Origin: Calycina herbarum
Lineage: Eukaryota > Ascomycota > Leotiomycetes > Helotiales > Pezizellaceae
Length of the DNA: 64,000 nucleotides
Direction: 5' to 3'
Assembly: GCA_001414485.1 (NCBI GenBank)
Contig: LLEY01000023.1
Location: forward strand, 464,646 to 528,645
Below the pieces are notes generated by a model. The model searched no databases. It was not told where the DNA came from and was given only the letters and a program-made list of their open reading frames with translations. A program made the translations under genes and the position numbers. Shown piece by piece: positions 10,416 through 21,561 of the stretch (positions within the stretch are counted from its first letter, which is position 1; the number at the start of each line of letters is the position of its first letter).

Positions 10416-11568
10416 TCACGAATCGCGATAGCTGGGCACATTTGGAAACAAGGTAGCCGCATGGAGATCGAATCCTCTTGGGTAAATGTTAGCATTAGAC
10501 GACGGCAATGAAGGGATTCAACCACATACATAGCGTGAAGTGCATTTCTGTCATCGTAGTCTTCCTCCGGGTATGCTGTGGGAATATAGCAATGATAAGC
10601 GTCAAAATATTTCCTGGTAAACTTATTGCGCACCGGGCGCCAGTTGCCTAATTCGTCTGCATTTGTCAGTAACTGGCGAGATGATTGAGACGGGCTAGCC
10701 TACACTCATTATGTGCCCAAAAGCAACATGGATCGAACACAATAGGTTGTCTGTTTCTAGATCTATCGCAGTATTGCTGCACCAAAGATCACCGTAAACA
10801 AGGGATGGCTTGACAGAACGACCCCCAGTTTTCAAAGGCCGTAACAGCCTCGGGATAACTTTCTCGAACATGGCTGGTGCAAGCGCATCCAGCTCACTCG
10901 GTCCAGCAGCCGACTTGTTTAACTTGAGCATATGTTTAAGACCATTTGCGAAGAATTCTTCCCAGGTGTCCGTGTATGTATTGTCTTGAGGCAAATTCCC
11001 ATGGTACGTGACCACCTGGAACCCAAACTTGCCATTCGGAGACGCTCCTTTTGTGTGAAGCTCCGCAAGCCTCGCAGTAAACGGTCTTATATCGGGGAGC
11101 TCATCGCTGAGACTATGGAAATCGCAGAGATAGAAGTGTGCATCTGCAGTGTCTTTGAAACTTCCACAGGCGATAGAGTTTGGAATGAAGTCGGGCACAA
11201 TCGTGTGAATCGCGGATGTTGATTCGAATTCTCCTTTCAATGCCTCTCGACCATGGTGACCGATAGAAACCTGTTACATAAATCTGGTACGCGGCGCTTC
11301 TTAAAATGCTTTCATACTTGGAAACAGAGGAGAAAGGATGTACTTACTTGCCTTAAGAAAATAGCTCTTGGGAGTCCCATCAAGAAGTTGCACATCAATC
11401 TTGAAAGTACGGGCCCATGCTGAAGCCCCGTGGTAAAAAATTCCAATCACCTCGCAGGTAGCCCTACAAGGCTGGATTAGCTAGTTCACTTGAAGCGCTG
11501 TTGGTGGATCAAGAACAGGAAAACTAACTTTCGAGAACATTGGCATCAACTTTCAAGTTCCCTTCCAT
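10416..11568 (-). pseudogene. Fructosamine/ketosamine-3-kinase-like gene, frameshifted
   Basis: Family hallmarks run in order on the minus strand: YHGASAWARTFKIDV, FLK/VSIGHHGRE, KGEFESTSAIH, LVYGDLWCSN (catalytic loop Asp), VFDPCCFWAHNE, YELGNWRPVRNKF and FDLHAATLFPN. Proposed exons are 11471-11352, 11270-10704, 10656-10530 and 10476-10416, plus a first exon near 11568-11529. Two oddities occur. The intron 11351-11271 needs a GC donor (AAG/GCAAGT) to keep the LKVSIG motif. At about 10744-10746 one base is missing between the GDLW and VFDPCCF motifs, which moves the frame. The join of the first exon (MEGNLKVDANVLE) to exon 2 also fails to keep frame with a strong site. The C-terminus stops early. 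The gene is either recently broken or affected by sequence error. Such kinases phosphorylate glycated amines for deglycation. Confidence 0.75.
11271..11351 (-). other. Likely GC-AG intron in the kinase-like gene
   Basis: The 81-bp intron starts GCAAGTAAGT after CTTAAG and ends TAACAG before GTTTCTATC. Using it gives FLK-VSIGHHGRE, the expected family motif. The GT four bases further on would shift the frame. Confidence 0.6.
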
Positions 11569-11843
11569 TTCAAAACCGGTGCTATAAGTCTAGCAGAGTG
11601 TGTATGCGTTAAAAATGGTAAATTATAAATAATCAAAGCAAGAGTGCAATAAGGGAATGGGGGGGACATGGAGATCATAAGCTAAATAAGCTAGCCTGTT
11701 TACCAAGATCTCAAATACGGCCATTATGGAGAAACACCCTTGTGTTACTTATGATAGGCTTCTATTCGTGGCGATTGCATATGTTCATGCGGTCGCAAGG
11801 TCTGATGTTACCTCGAGAAGGAATTGTTGTGAAGGCAAGCGAG

Positions 11844-11941
11844 GCCTACTATCCCCTAATTACATTGTACGGTGCACAGACATTTGCCATACTAAAACGA
11901 CCGTGCGCATACAATGTAATTAGGGGGGGGGATAGTACAGG
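11844..11941. repeat. Imperfect inverted repeat (about 98 bp)
   Basis: The left arm has CTACTATCCCC then TAATTACATTGTA. The right arm is its reverse complement, with a longer G run (eight or nine Gs) and GTATGCGCACGG in place of GTACGGTGC. The arms are separated by ~25 bp. It sits in the shared upstream region of the divergent kinase-like and reductase genes. It could be a tiny MITE or a cruciform-forming site. Confidence 0.55.
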
Positions 11942-12063
11942 CGGGCGCTTCAGGCTCCCTCGGGGTCGCTTTGCCGAGGTTCCGGAAGACTTCCCCGCCT
12001 CAACATCTCCCAATCACCGCAAGATCCAGAATCAGAAACACTGTTATACTGTGTTCAGCAGAG

Positions 12064-13014
12064 ATGTCACGAACGTTCGCACTGGAGTCGAAGGGAGAAC
12101 TTCCAACAGTCGGGTTGGGAACCTTCCAAGGTGACAGTGGGAACTCGCAAGTTAAGGAGGTGACGCTGGCGGCTTTAAAATTGGGCTACCGTCATATTGA
12201 CTCAGCTGCAGCTTATGGCAACAAAAAAGAGGTTGGTTTGGCGATTAGAGAATGTGGCATTCCGCGGAGCGAGATTTTCGTTACAACCAAGTTGTAAGTT
12301 TGAGTCTTGGATCCTCCGGTACGTCAAGTATGTTGACTCTTGAATTTCGAAGAGCACAAACTTGGCACAAGCCCCACGATCTTGCTATAGCCCTCGATGG
12401 AAGTTTGCGAGATTTGCATTTGAAATATGGTAGGCATTTATCTTTAGAAAAGTTGCTTACTTTGGCTGCTGACCTGGCGCTAATTTGGAAATAGTTGATC
12501 TTTATTTGATGCATTGTTGCTATTCCCAATCTTTACATACCCTATAAATCCAGCAGTGTGCTCAATTCTAACATAAAGATTCCAGTTCCGCATGCTTATC
12601 TGTTTGGACCCGATAATAGCACAGTTCGACATGTTTCCGGCAATGGAAAGGTTTTTGACTCTGTGAAACCCAATCAGTGGGTTATTCACTAATGACCACG
12701 CAGCCAACCATAGATTATGAACTTTCTCGAGTCTATCCAGAAGTCTGGAAATCAATGGAGGCTCTCGTTGAAAACGGAAAAGCGAAATCCATTGGTCGGT
12801 GATTCGAAATACGGCCCTTTTCCCAGACTGACCGTATAAAGGCATTTCAAATTTCAATATTCTCAAGACAAAACGTTTACTTCTCAATGCAATAATCAAA
12901 CCTGCCGTAAACCAAGTTGAACTGCACCCGTAATATATTGGAGTAAGAATGGATTGTGGAATACTTGCTAACTTTCAACAAGATATTTCCCTCAAAACGA
13001 GGTTTTGAATATAC
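12064..13014 (+). pseudogene. Aldo/keto reductase, 5' half, interrupted by transposons
   Basis: The start is the ATG of MSRTFALESKGELPTVGLG. Exon 1 (12064-12293) encodes GYRHIDSAAAYGN with the catalytic Asp and Tyr, and FVTTK with the catalytic Lys. Exon 2 (12353-12429) gives WHKPHDLAIALDGSLRDL. Exon 3 (from 12495) gives VDLYLMH with the catalytic His, then loses frame. Later pieces remain recognisable: PTIDYELSRVYPEVWKSMEA (12705 onward), ENGKAKSIG followed by a TGA, KPAVNQVELHP (12898-12929), an intron 12930-12982 with a TGCTAAC branch site, and YFPQNEVLN. It then stops at the TATAC duplication at 13010-13014. The rest of the gene is 10.4 kb away at 23457-23861. The family reduces aldehydes and ketones with NADPH. 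The internal stop and frame losses mean this half is decayed. Confidence 0.85.
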
Positions 13015-13346
13015 TAAACTGTACTGCGGTTTTGGCACTGTTAGCAGAACTAAGTAACAAATTGACAAAACCAACTACGTAAACTATTATAGTTTTAGAA
13101 ACTATATATTAAAAGTGCTTCTATTTTTAATTTAAAATCAGCTCTCTAGAACTAGTAACTAAAGTATCAACCTCCCTTACAATTCTCTCGTCATCCTCCT
13201 TCTCTAATACCCTTATCTCTCCTTTAACCTATATTACTGTATCTTCTATATCTTTGTCTCCTGGTTCGTTATTTAGGGCAGCAGCCTCTTCAGCAGCAGC
13301 GGCGATTCTGGCCTAGGCCTAGGCCGGAGTGAATGATATAAGGGTG
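13015..13346. other. Left remnant of the outer unclassified element
   Basis: AT-rich at first. At 13130-13330 there is a less mutated stretch with a minus-strand reading rich in Ala, Glu and Arg (AARIAAAAEEAAAL-like), broken by one TAG. No family was recognised. Confidence 0.35.
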
Positions 13347-13810
13347 TGTCACGAACCACGGTTGCGTGGTAAGTAGTCCAGACGGCGTTCTGACAGGACA
13401 AGGCATAACATCCGGGAATGGAAGGTAACACAGGAGGAAGTCAGTAATGCGAAAGGCATTTAAGGATTTCAGGATCTCACTGTTATAATACGGTTAGAAG
13501 TCACGTGCGGTCATGTGACGTGATCGCCTACATCGCTCTAGTCGCCTTAATCATAAGCGACGCGAGCGATGCGAGCGATGTAAGCGATACACTTAGGGAA
13601 TGAAGGTTCTATATAAGACTAGCACGACTGCTATTAGATAGGAGCTTCGTACTTAACTTTAGTTATTAATCTTATTATCTTATTTAATATCTTTGATATA
13701 AATAATAAGTTTACTTCTAAGTAAATAAGCTAGTATATCTGTACTTCTTACTTATATACTAACCTTTAAGACTTAGTTACCTTTATTTAGTTCGTTTAAG
13801 TTTTATTATA
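13347..13810 (+). repeat. 5' LTR of Gypsy 1
   Basis: Starts TGTCACGAACCACGG and ends TTTTATTATA. It carries TATATAAG at about 13605-13612, a likely LTR promoter. Confidence 0.8.
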
Positions 13811-14866
13811 CTTTAAGCACCTGCTTAGAAGTATAGCTAGTATAATATCGAAAACTATACTATCTTCGAGTTTAACCTCTATACTACCTCTAGTACTAAT
13901 AATACTAGTAGTACTAGTTACTACTCTTAGAGAGGAAGTAAAGTTACTAGTACTAAGAATATTCAATAACTCTTTAGAGAAACTTACTAAGTTTATTATA
14001 AAAGCTTTAATATATTTAAACTTTTACTTAGTATAGTTTACTTATAAAATAGATTAAGTTATATAGCTTACTACCTATCTTAAGAGAGTAGTATATAATT
14101 AGATAGAACTATACTTAGAGGATTTTTAGAAGAATAAAACGTTAAATAGAAAAGTGTTAAACCTTATAAGTAAAAGTACTTAGAGATTATTCTTAACTAT
14201 TACTAGATTTAAGAAAGGAATTACTAAGCGTTTATAAATATAGATTTAAAGAAAAAAGTAGTATAAGTCTTATATAGCCTCTAATAAAAGGGTTTAGCTA
14301 CTAAGTCTATATTAATATTCTAATAATACTCTACGTATCTTAGTTAGAATAATAAAGCTTTATATAAGCAGTTCTATAAAGAATTAAAGAATAGTATTAA
14401 AGATAAGCTAGCTTAAGACGACTTCTTAGACATACTTAACAAGTTAATCAACGATATAATTAAGATTAATAATTAGAATTATAAGCAGAGTCTAGAGAAA
14501 AAAGATAGTTATAGACATTAATAAGGAAAAGGTAGAAAGAAGAACTATAGAGATTATATAGAAATTAATACTACTTAGAAATAATATATCTAGAAGAAAG
14601 AAACTTAAGAAAGAAACCTACTAAAGAGAAGGATTTCCTAGAAAGAGTGAAATCGTTAACGTAAGTAGAACTTATATTATAACTATAGCTTCTCTAGCTA
14701 TAGAGTAAATAAGTATAGTAAGAAGAAAGACTCTAAAGAGAAGAAATAAGCTAATACTACTATTTAGAAGGAAGTAGCTATACTTGAAAAATTTAATCTT
14801 ATAGACGAAGAACTTAAAGCTAGAGAATATAATACGTAGATTAAAATAGATATCTTAGATATAATA

Positions 14867-15299
14867 ACGTGTATATATAGCGAACCGGCTAAATAAGCGA
14901 ACTAGCTAACTGAAAACATATCTAAAATCGCGATTTTAACATTTTAATATCTCTATAAACTATTAATTAAAAGTTTTAAAATTAAAACTTTGATTTTATT
15001 ACTATATATATATTTAGAATTCTAAGTTTTAGACGCTATATAATTTTACTTAGCGATTCGCTTAAAAATACTCTTATAATCTTGTCTTTTTTCTTCTTCT
15101 TTTAATAACTTTTTAATATAAATTAACCTTAGTCTTATATTTTATAACTTTTATATTTATATAGTAATAAAATTAAAGTTTTAATTTTAAAATTTTTAAT
15201 TAATAATTTATAAAGATATTAAAATATTAAAATCGCGATTTTAGATATATTTTTAGTTAGCTAGTTCGCTTATTTAGCCGATTCGCTATATATACACGT
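14867..15299. mobile_element. 433-bp TIR element (MITE), copy 1
   Basis: Bounded by TA on both sides. The ends are long inverted repeats starting ACGTGTATATATAGCGAACC, with GCTAACTGAAAA further in. No coding capacity. Inserted in the gag-pol region of Gypsy 1. The TA duplication suggests mobilisation by a Tc1/mariner/pogo-type transposase. Confidence 0.85.
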
Positions 15300-17446
15300 T
15301 AGTAGGTATTATATACCTATAGCTAAATAAAGAAATTAAGTTATAAGCTAGTAAAGTATAGAATACTAATAATAGTAGAAATCTACTTATTAAAGAATAT
15401 TATAATATATAGTTAGAAATAGAATACGAATTACCTTTATAAGTAGAATACGAGTTATTACTATTAATAAGCTTATTAGAGTTATTAGAATCGGAATCTA
15501 ATTTATTAGAAGTAGATCTAAGAATATATAAGCTTAAATAAGGCGAAATATAGGTATTTATTAAAACCTTTAAAAGAGAGAATAGATAGATATATATAGA
15601 AAACTAGAAACCTGATTTTTAGAGCTTATATTCGACCTAGGAAGTTAATTCTATAGTTTTAACTACTTATAAGATAGTTTAGAATAAATAAGATAAAGTA
15701 ATAATAGTAAGTCTTATTACTAGAAGAGAGACTATTAAACTTAAGAAACCTAGACTAGAGTAAGTAGTATCTAATAAAATATCTAGTTAGTCTAAGATAA
15801 GAGATATATAGATAGTTATAGATCTTTAAGAAGAAACCAGCTTATAGTAATAGTAGAGTTCTAATAACTTTATAAGACGTCTAAAACCTAGTTTTTTAGA
15901 TATACTATCTAATAACAAAGAAGCTATACTAGAAATAGAAGGCTAGTATACTATAGTTAATATAGTTAGAAAAGTCGGAGTAATATTTTAAGAATTTAAA
16001 ACTAGAAAGTTATTTAGTATAATCTTTTAGAAAATAAACGAATATAATATTAACTAAGAAATAGAAATAGTATAAAAAGAATTCTACTATTTAATAATTA
16101 AAGAGATAAACGCTATCTCTAGAGAAAATTAGTTAGTAATAACTATGAAAATATAAGAAAAGAAACTTTAAGTTATAATTAACTCTAGAGTAACGAGTAA
16201 TTTTCTTTCTCTATTAGCTTTAAAGAAACTAAATATCTTAATTAAGAATATAAAGCTATACTATCTAAAGGTAGTTAATAGAATAGACGTTACTTACTAA
16301 GATAGGATTATTAATTAGTAAACTATTCTAATAAAAGTTAATATTAAAAGATACTACTTAAATATATAATTTAATATTATTAAAATAAGAAGTAAAGAAG
16401 TAATACTTAGTATACTATAGATTTAAGAATATAATTTAGATATTAACTAAAAGACTTAAATAATAACCTTTAGTTAATATAATTATATAGGTTTATAATT
16501 ATAACTATAAGACTAGAATAAGATTAGTACTACCTCTTCTAAGACACTAGAACACCTTATCTAAGGTTCTCTATAGATTAGTAGAACAGCTAATAACGAA
16601 ATACCTATATAATATAGAGAATTTAAAGCTTTGTTTAAAAACCTAGAAGACTTATAAGACTTACTAGAACATTGCTTATAAGATTATAAGATTAAATTAA
16701 AAGAGGGTTATTATCTCTTAAAGTAGAAGCTTTAGTTATATAACTAGAAAAGTCTTTAAAGAATAGAAAGTTATAGAAAGAAAGGTATTAAGAAGAGATA
16801 TATTAAAAAATCTAAGATACTAATTATCTTAAATATACTTATTATTAAGAAAAAAGACAACCTAGAAAGAAGAGTATATATTAAATACTAAGAAGTAAAT
16901 TATACTATAGTTAAGAACGCTTATTTACTACTACCTAGCTAATACTTATAAAATAAGTTAGATAAAGTAGTATAATTTATAAAACTAGATTAATAAAACG
17001 CTTATAAACTTATATAAATAAAAGTTAAAGATAAATAGAAGATAGTATTTATCTTACTATCTAGTCTTTATAAATATATAGTTATACTATTTAGACTATA
17101 TAATATATTAGTTATATATTAGAGATAAAATAATAATATTTTAAGAGATCTTTTAAGAGTAATAGTAATCTATTATCTAGATAATATCTTAATCTTCTTA
17201 GAAAAAGAAGAAGAATATAAGAGATATATTAGAGAAGTTCTATAATAACTTATAAAAGTAAACTCTTAATTAAAACTCTTAAAATATAAGTTTAGAGTAA
17301 CTTAGACACTTTTCCTAGAATAGGTATTTAGCTTAGAAAAAATAGAAATAGATCTAGTAAAGATCTAAGACATTTTAAACTAGAAATTACTAGAAAATAT
17401 CAAAGATATATAGTTCTTCTTTAGATTTATAAACTTCTACTATCTA

Positions 17447-17879
17447 ACGTATATATATAGCGAACCGGCTAAACAAGCGAACCGGCTAACTGAAAATATA
17501 TCTAAAATCGCGATTTTAATATTTTAATATCTTTACGAATTATTAATTAAAAATTTTAAAATTAAAACTTTAATTTTATTACTATATAAATATAAAAGTT
17601 ATAAAATATAAGACTAAGGCTAATTTATATTAAAAAGTTATTAAAAGAAGAAGAAAAAAGATAAGATTATAAGAGTGTTTTTAAGCGAATTACTAAGTAA
17701 AATTATATAGTATCTAAAACTTAGAATTCTAAATATATATATAGTAATAAAATTAAAGTTTTAATTTTAAAACTTTTAATTAATAGTTCGTAGAGATATT
17801 AAAATATTAAAATCGCGATTTTAGATATGTTTTCAGTTAGCTGATTCGCTTATTTAGCCGGTTCGCTATATATACACGT
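17447..17879. mobile_element. 433-bp TIR element (MITE), copy 2
   Basis: Same length, inverted repeats and TA duplication as copy 1, but the internal sequence is in the opposite orientation. Inserted downstream of the reverse transcriptase region of Gypsy 1. Confidence 0.85.
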
Positions 17880-20097
17880 TATTTATTTAAGACTATATAA
17901 AGATTACTAAACTAATATTAGTACTAGTAAAAAAGGCTATTAAATTTATTTAGAATAAATAAGCTAAGAATACTTTTTAGAAAATTAAAGCAAGGTTTAT
18001 AGAAAAACCTATTCTATATAACTTCGATATAAACAAACCTAGTATAATTAAAACAGACGCTTTAGATATAGTAGTAGATACGATTTACCTATAACTAAAT
18101 AATAAAGAGAAGCTTATACCTATTATATATTATTCTAAGATATTTAATCTAGTATAATAAAACTATAGTATCTTTAATAAAGAATTACTTACTATAGTAT
18201 TAGCTTTAGAATACTAGAGAATCTATTTATAGCTAGTAAAGTACTAAGTTATAGTTTTATCTAACTATAAGAATCTTAAGACGTTTATAATAACTAAGGA
18301 ACTTACGACTAGATAGTTAGCTAGATAGTTAGAGATATTAGAAGAGTTTAATATAGTTATTTAATATATAAAGGGAATATTAAATACTTAAGCTAGTACT
18401 CTTAGCTAGAAACCTAGATATAAGAGAAATAAAGAGTATAAGAAAATTATAATCTTAAAAACTCTTAAGAATAGAGACCTAGCCTCTATAATCTATGAAA
18501 TTACTACTATAAAAGACAAAGATCTATAGTAGGAAAAGATATAGTAGGTATAGAAAAAGGATAAACTAGAATTAGCTAAATAAGAGAATATACTATCTAA
18601 CCTAGTTAATAGAAGGGATTTTACTAATATTTACTATATTATAAATAAGTAAAATAACTAAGAAAGATATAGAAATAGAAAGCTATAGATTCTAGAGTTA
18701 TATATAAGAGAATTTATTAAAGAATATTATTTAGTACTAGCTTATAGATACTAGAGAGTTTATCGAACTCTATAGAGAATAAGATAATACTACTATATTA
18801 ATCAGTTATCTATAATAGTTAAGAAGGTAATAGCGGAATATAATACCTATACTAGGAATAAGGCTCTCTATTATACTTCTTATAGATAGATAAATACTAC
18901 TCTAATACTATAGATACCTTAGAAATTAATATCTTTAGATTTTATTATTAAATTACTAAAATCTAAAGATCTAATAATAAGAGTTAAGTATAACTTAATC
19001 CTAGTTATTATAAAACGACTTATAAAATATATAATTCTAATAGTATATATAGAATTAAGTATAGCTAAGGAATTAGTATTTATATTCCTTAAAGAAGTAG
19101 TTTTAAGATATAGACTACTAGAAGAAATACTCTTAGATAGAGATAAACTCTTTATCTTAAAATTTTAGATTACTCTTATAAAACGATTAGGTATAAAAAG
19201 GAAGCTTTCTATAGCTTTTTACTCTTAGATAAATAGAAGAAACGAATAGATAATTTAAGTAGTTAAAATATACTTTTGTTATTATATAAACTACTAGTAA
19301 AATAATTAGATAGAACTATTACTTTTAGTATAGTTTACTTATAATAGTTTAGTAATAGAAATAATACTTATTATACTATTCTATATTAACTTTAGATATA
19401 AATTATTAGTATATTAAGAACCGCTATCTATAACTATTAATAACTAACTTACTTATATTCACGTCTTAAAAATTAAAAGTCTATATAAAGAACTTATAAA
19501 GGATTTGTAATTCGTAGCTAAAAGAAATATATACTACTATAATAAACGACGTAGTTAGAAGCTAATACTAAAAGAGAGAGATAAAGTCTACTTTGTATAG
19601 AAAAACATCGATATAAAAAGACTAAGTAATAAACTAGATTATAAAAAACTTAGACTATTTAAAATTAAATAAGTTAGAGAACGTTTAAACTATAAATTAA
19701 TACTACTAAAGATAATAAATATCTATCTAGTATTCTATATATCTCTACTTAAACTAGTACTACTAAGAGCTCTACTAGCTCTACTTATAGAAATTTAACT
19801 AGTAAACCTAAACGCTAAGTATAAAGTCGAGAGAATTCTTAACTATAGACTTATTAGAGGATAAATTAAGTACTTAATTAAATAGTTGAATTACTTATAC
19901 TTAGAAAATACTTAAGAACTAAAAGGTAATCTTAACTATTACTTAGAGGAACTTTAGAAGTTCTACTACTAAAACCTAGAGTTACCTATATCTCGTAGTT
20001 AGAAGAGAAGGTCTTAAGAAAAGCTGAATTAAGAGACAGTTTAGTAATAAAAGTAGAGTTACTAGAAGAAAGAGAGACTACTAGCTAAGTAATCTCT

Positions 20098-20165
20098 AAC
20101 TCTCTTTATTCTTTCTCTTTCTCTACTCTTTCTTTCTCTTTCTCTACTCTTTCTTTCTCTTTAGC
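20098..20165 (+). repeat. CT-rich low-complexity tract in Gypsy 1
   Basis: Repeated CTCTTTCTTTCTCTTT units close to the 3' LTR. A matching AG-rich stretch is present in Gypsy C, so this belongs to the element. Confidence 0.6.
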
Positions 20166-20660
20166 TTTATTAAGCTCTTATAGATTAGTAAGACTACGAT
20201 AGAGTATCTCTTACTCCTACTTAGTAAAGAAGTGTTATTATTTCTATAATTAGAGGATTTTCTATATAGCTTCTTCCTAAACCTTATAAGCTGTCTTCTT
20301 CTTCTACTATAACCGCCGCTTCTAAGTATTAATAGATTCCTACTCGAAAAGTAAGAGTATTCAGTTTTATATCTTAATATTATAAGATTTGCTCTTTCTA
20401 GTATATTCAGAGTACTTAGAACTACTAGAGATACCGACGTATTAACAACTGGTTTTCGTATTTATATAATAAGTATAGAGAATTATTTCACGTCTAGTAT
20501 ATTTAATATAAAGAGTATTAAGAGTTTTATATTATTTAAGCTTATCTTTTAAAAGAGGTATTAACGATATAATAGAAACTAGAGAGACTACTAGTCTCTT
20601 AATAATATTTTCTTAGGCTATACTTAAGCGTATAAATACGCTAGTCTAAGAAGAGAATAG

Positions 20661-21124
20661 TGTTATAAACTATAGTTATATAGTAAGTAGTTTAGATAGT
20701 ATTCTAATAAGATAAGATATAATATCTAGGAATAGAAGGTAATATAGAAGAAAGTTAGTAATATAAAAGGTATTTAAGAATTTTAGAATCTTACTATCAT
20801 AATACTATTAGAAGTCACGTGTAGTTATATAACGTAATCACCTATATTACTCTAGTCGTCTTAATCGCGAGCGACGTAAGTAATATAAGCGATATAAGTA
20901 ATATACTTAGAGAATAAAGGTTTTATATAAGACTAGTATAACTACTATTAAATAGAAGCTTCGTACTTAACTTTAGTTATTAATCTTATTATCTTATTTA
21001 ATATCTTTAATATAAGTAATAAGTTCACTTCTAAGTAAATAAGCCGGTGTATCTATACTTCTTACTTATATACTAACCTTTGAGACTTAGTTACCTTTGT
21101 TTAGTTCGTTTAAGTTTCGTTATA
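20661..21124 (+). repeat. 3' LTR of Gypsy 1
   Basis: 464 bp, starting TGTTATAAACTATAG and ending GTTTCGTTATA. It is visibly more RIP-mutated than the 5' LTR through most of its length. Confidence 0.8.
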
Positions 21125-21561
21125 AAGAGGTTAGATCGACTTTAGCGTAGGTTTAGAAACTCTCGCTAATCTTCTAGAGAGTGTCTAGGCTTCTTTTAGT
21201 AGTATACTAATAATAGTATATTATTAATAGTACTACTAACGTAGAGATATTCTATATTCTAATATTTATTAAGAAATAGACAGTAAGAGCCTAGCTAATA
21301 GAAAAGCTAGGAAATACCGAAATATAGTCTAAAACAGCTTACTTTACCTCTTTTCTAAGCTCTTTTAAACTTATCTATTTCTGAAATTCTAATACTTCTA
21401 GTAAAATATATAAAATTTTATATATTATTATAGATTATTATATTATTTTTAAATAGCTACTTAGTTTATAAAACTACGTAGTTTTGTCTTATAAAACTAT
21501 ACTAACTATAGTTTTAGAGAAATAATCTAAAACTAAGTAAAATTTCTAAAAACTAACTATA
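21125..21561. other. AT-rich remnant of the outer element
   Basis: RIP-type sequence with many stops and no recognisable protein. It contains AACTACGTAGTTTT-type palindromes and a TATAGTTTTAGA motif that also occurs at 13087-13105, supporting one disrupted outer element. Confidence 0.4.

Larger units (their letters stand above)
13347..21124 (+). mobile_element. Gypsy-type chromovirus LTR retrotransposon 1, RIP-mutated
   Basis: Two 464-bp LTRs (13347-13810 and 20661-21124) bound an internal region whose + strand frame is recognisable despite many TAG/TAA stops. In order: gag with a CCHC zinc knuckle whose Cys codons have become Tyr (about 14670-14712); reverse transcriptase with YYLDNILIF in place of YLDDILIF (about 17170-17210); RNase H; integrase core with LDFIIKLLKSKD and DRDKLF (about 18930-19200); and a chromodomain-like tail KYLIK.LNYLYLENT (about 19869-19920). 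The changes are C-to-T/G-to-A, as expected of RIP. The 5-bp flanks (GGGTG and AAGAG) do not match. Two 433-bp elements are inserted inside. Non-functional. Confidence 0.85.

Noticed and set aside
12281..12899. Two minus-strand frames over the reductase 5' half
   Set aside because: The + strand carries the aldo/keto reductase motifs; the minus frames have none.
13130..13330. Minus-strand open reading rich in Ala/Glu between the reductase and Gypsy 1
   Set aside because: It is short, broken by a TAG and has no recognisable family. Kept only as part of the outer-element remnant.
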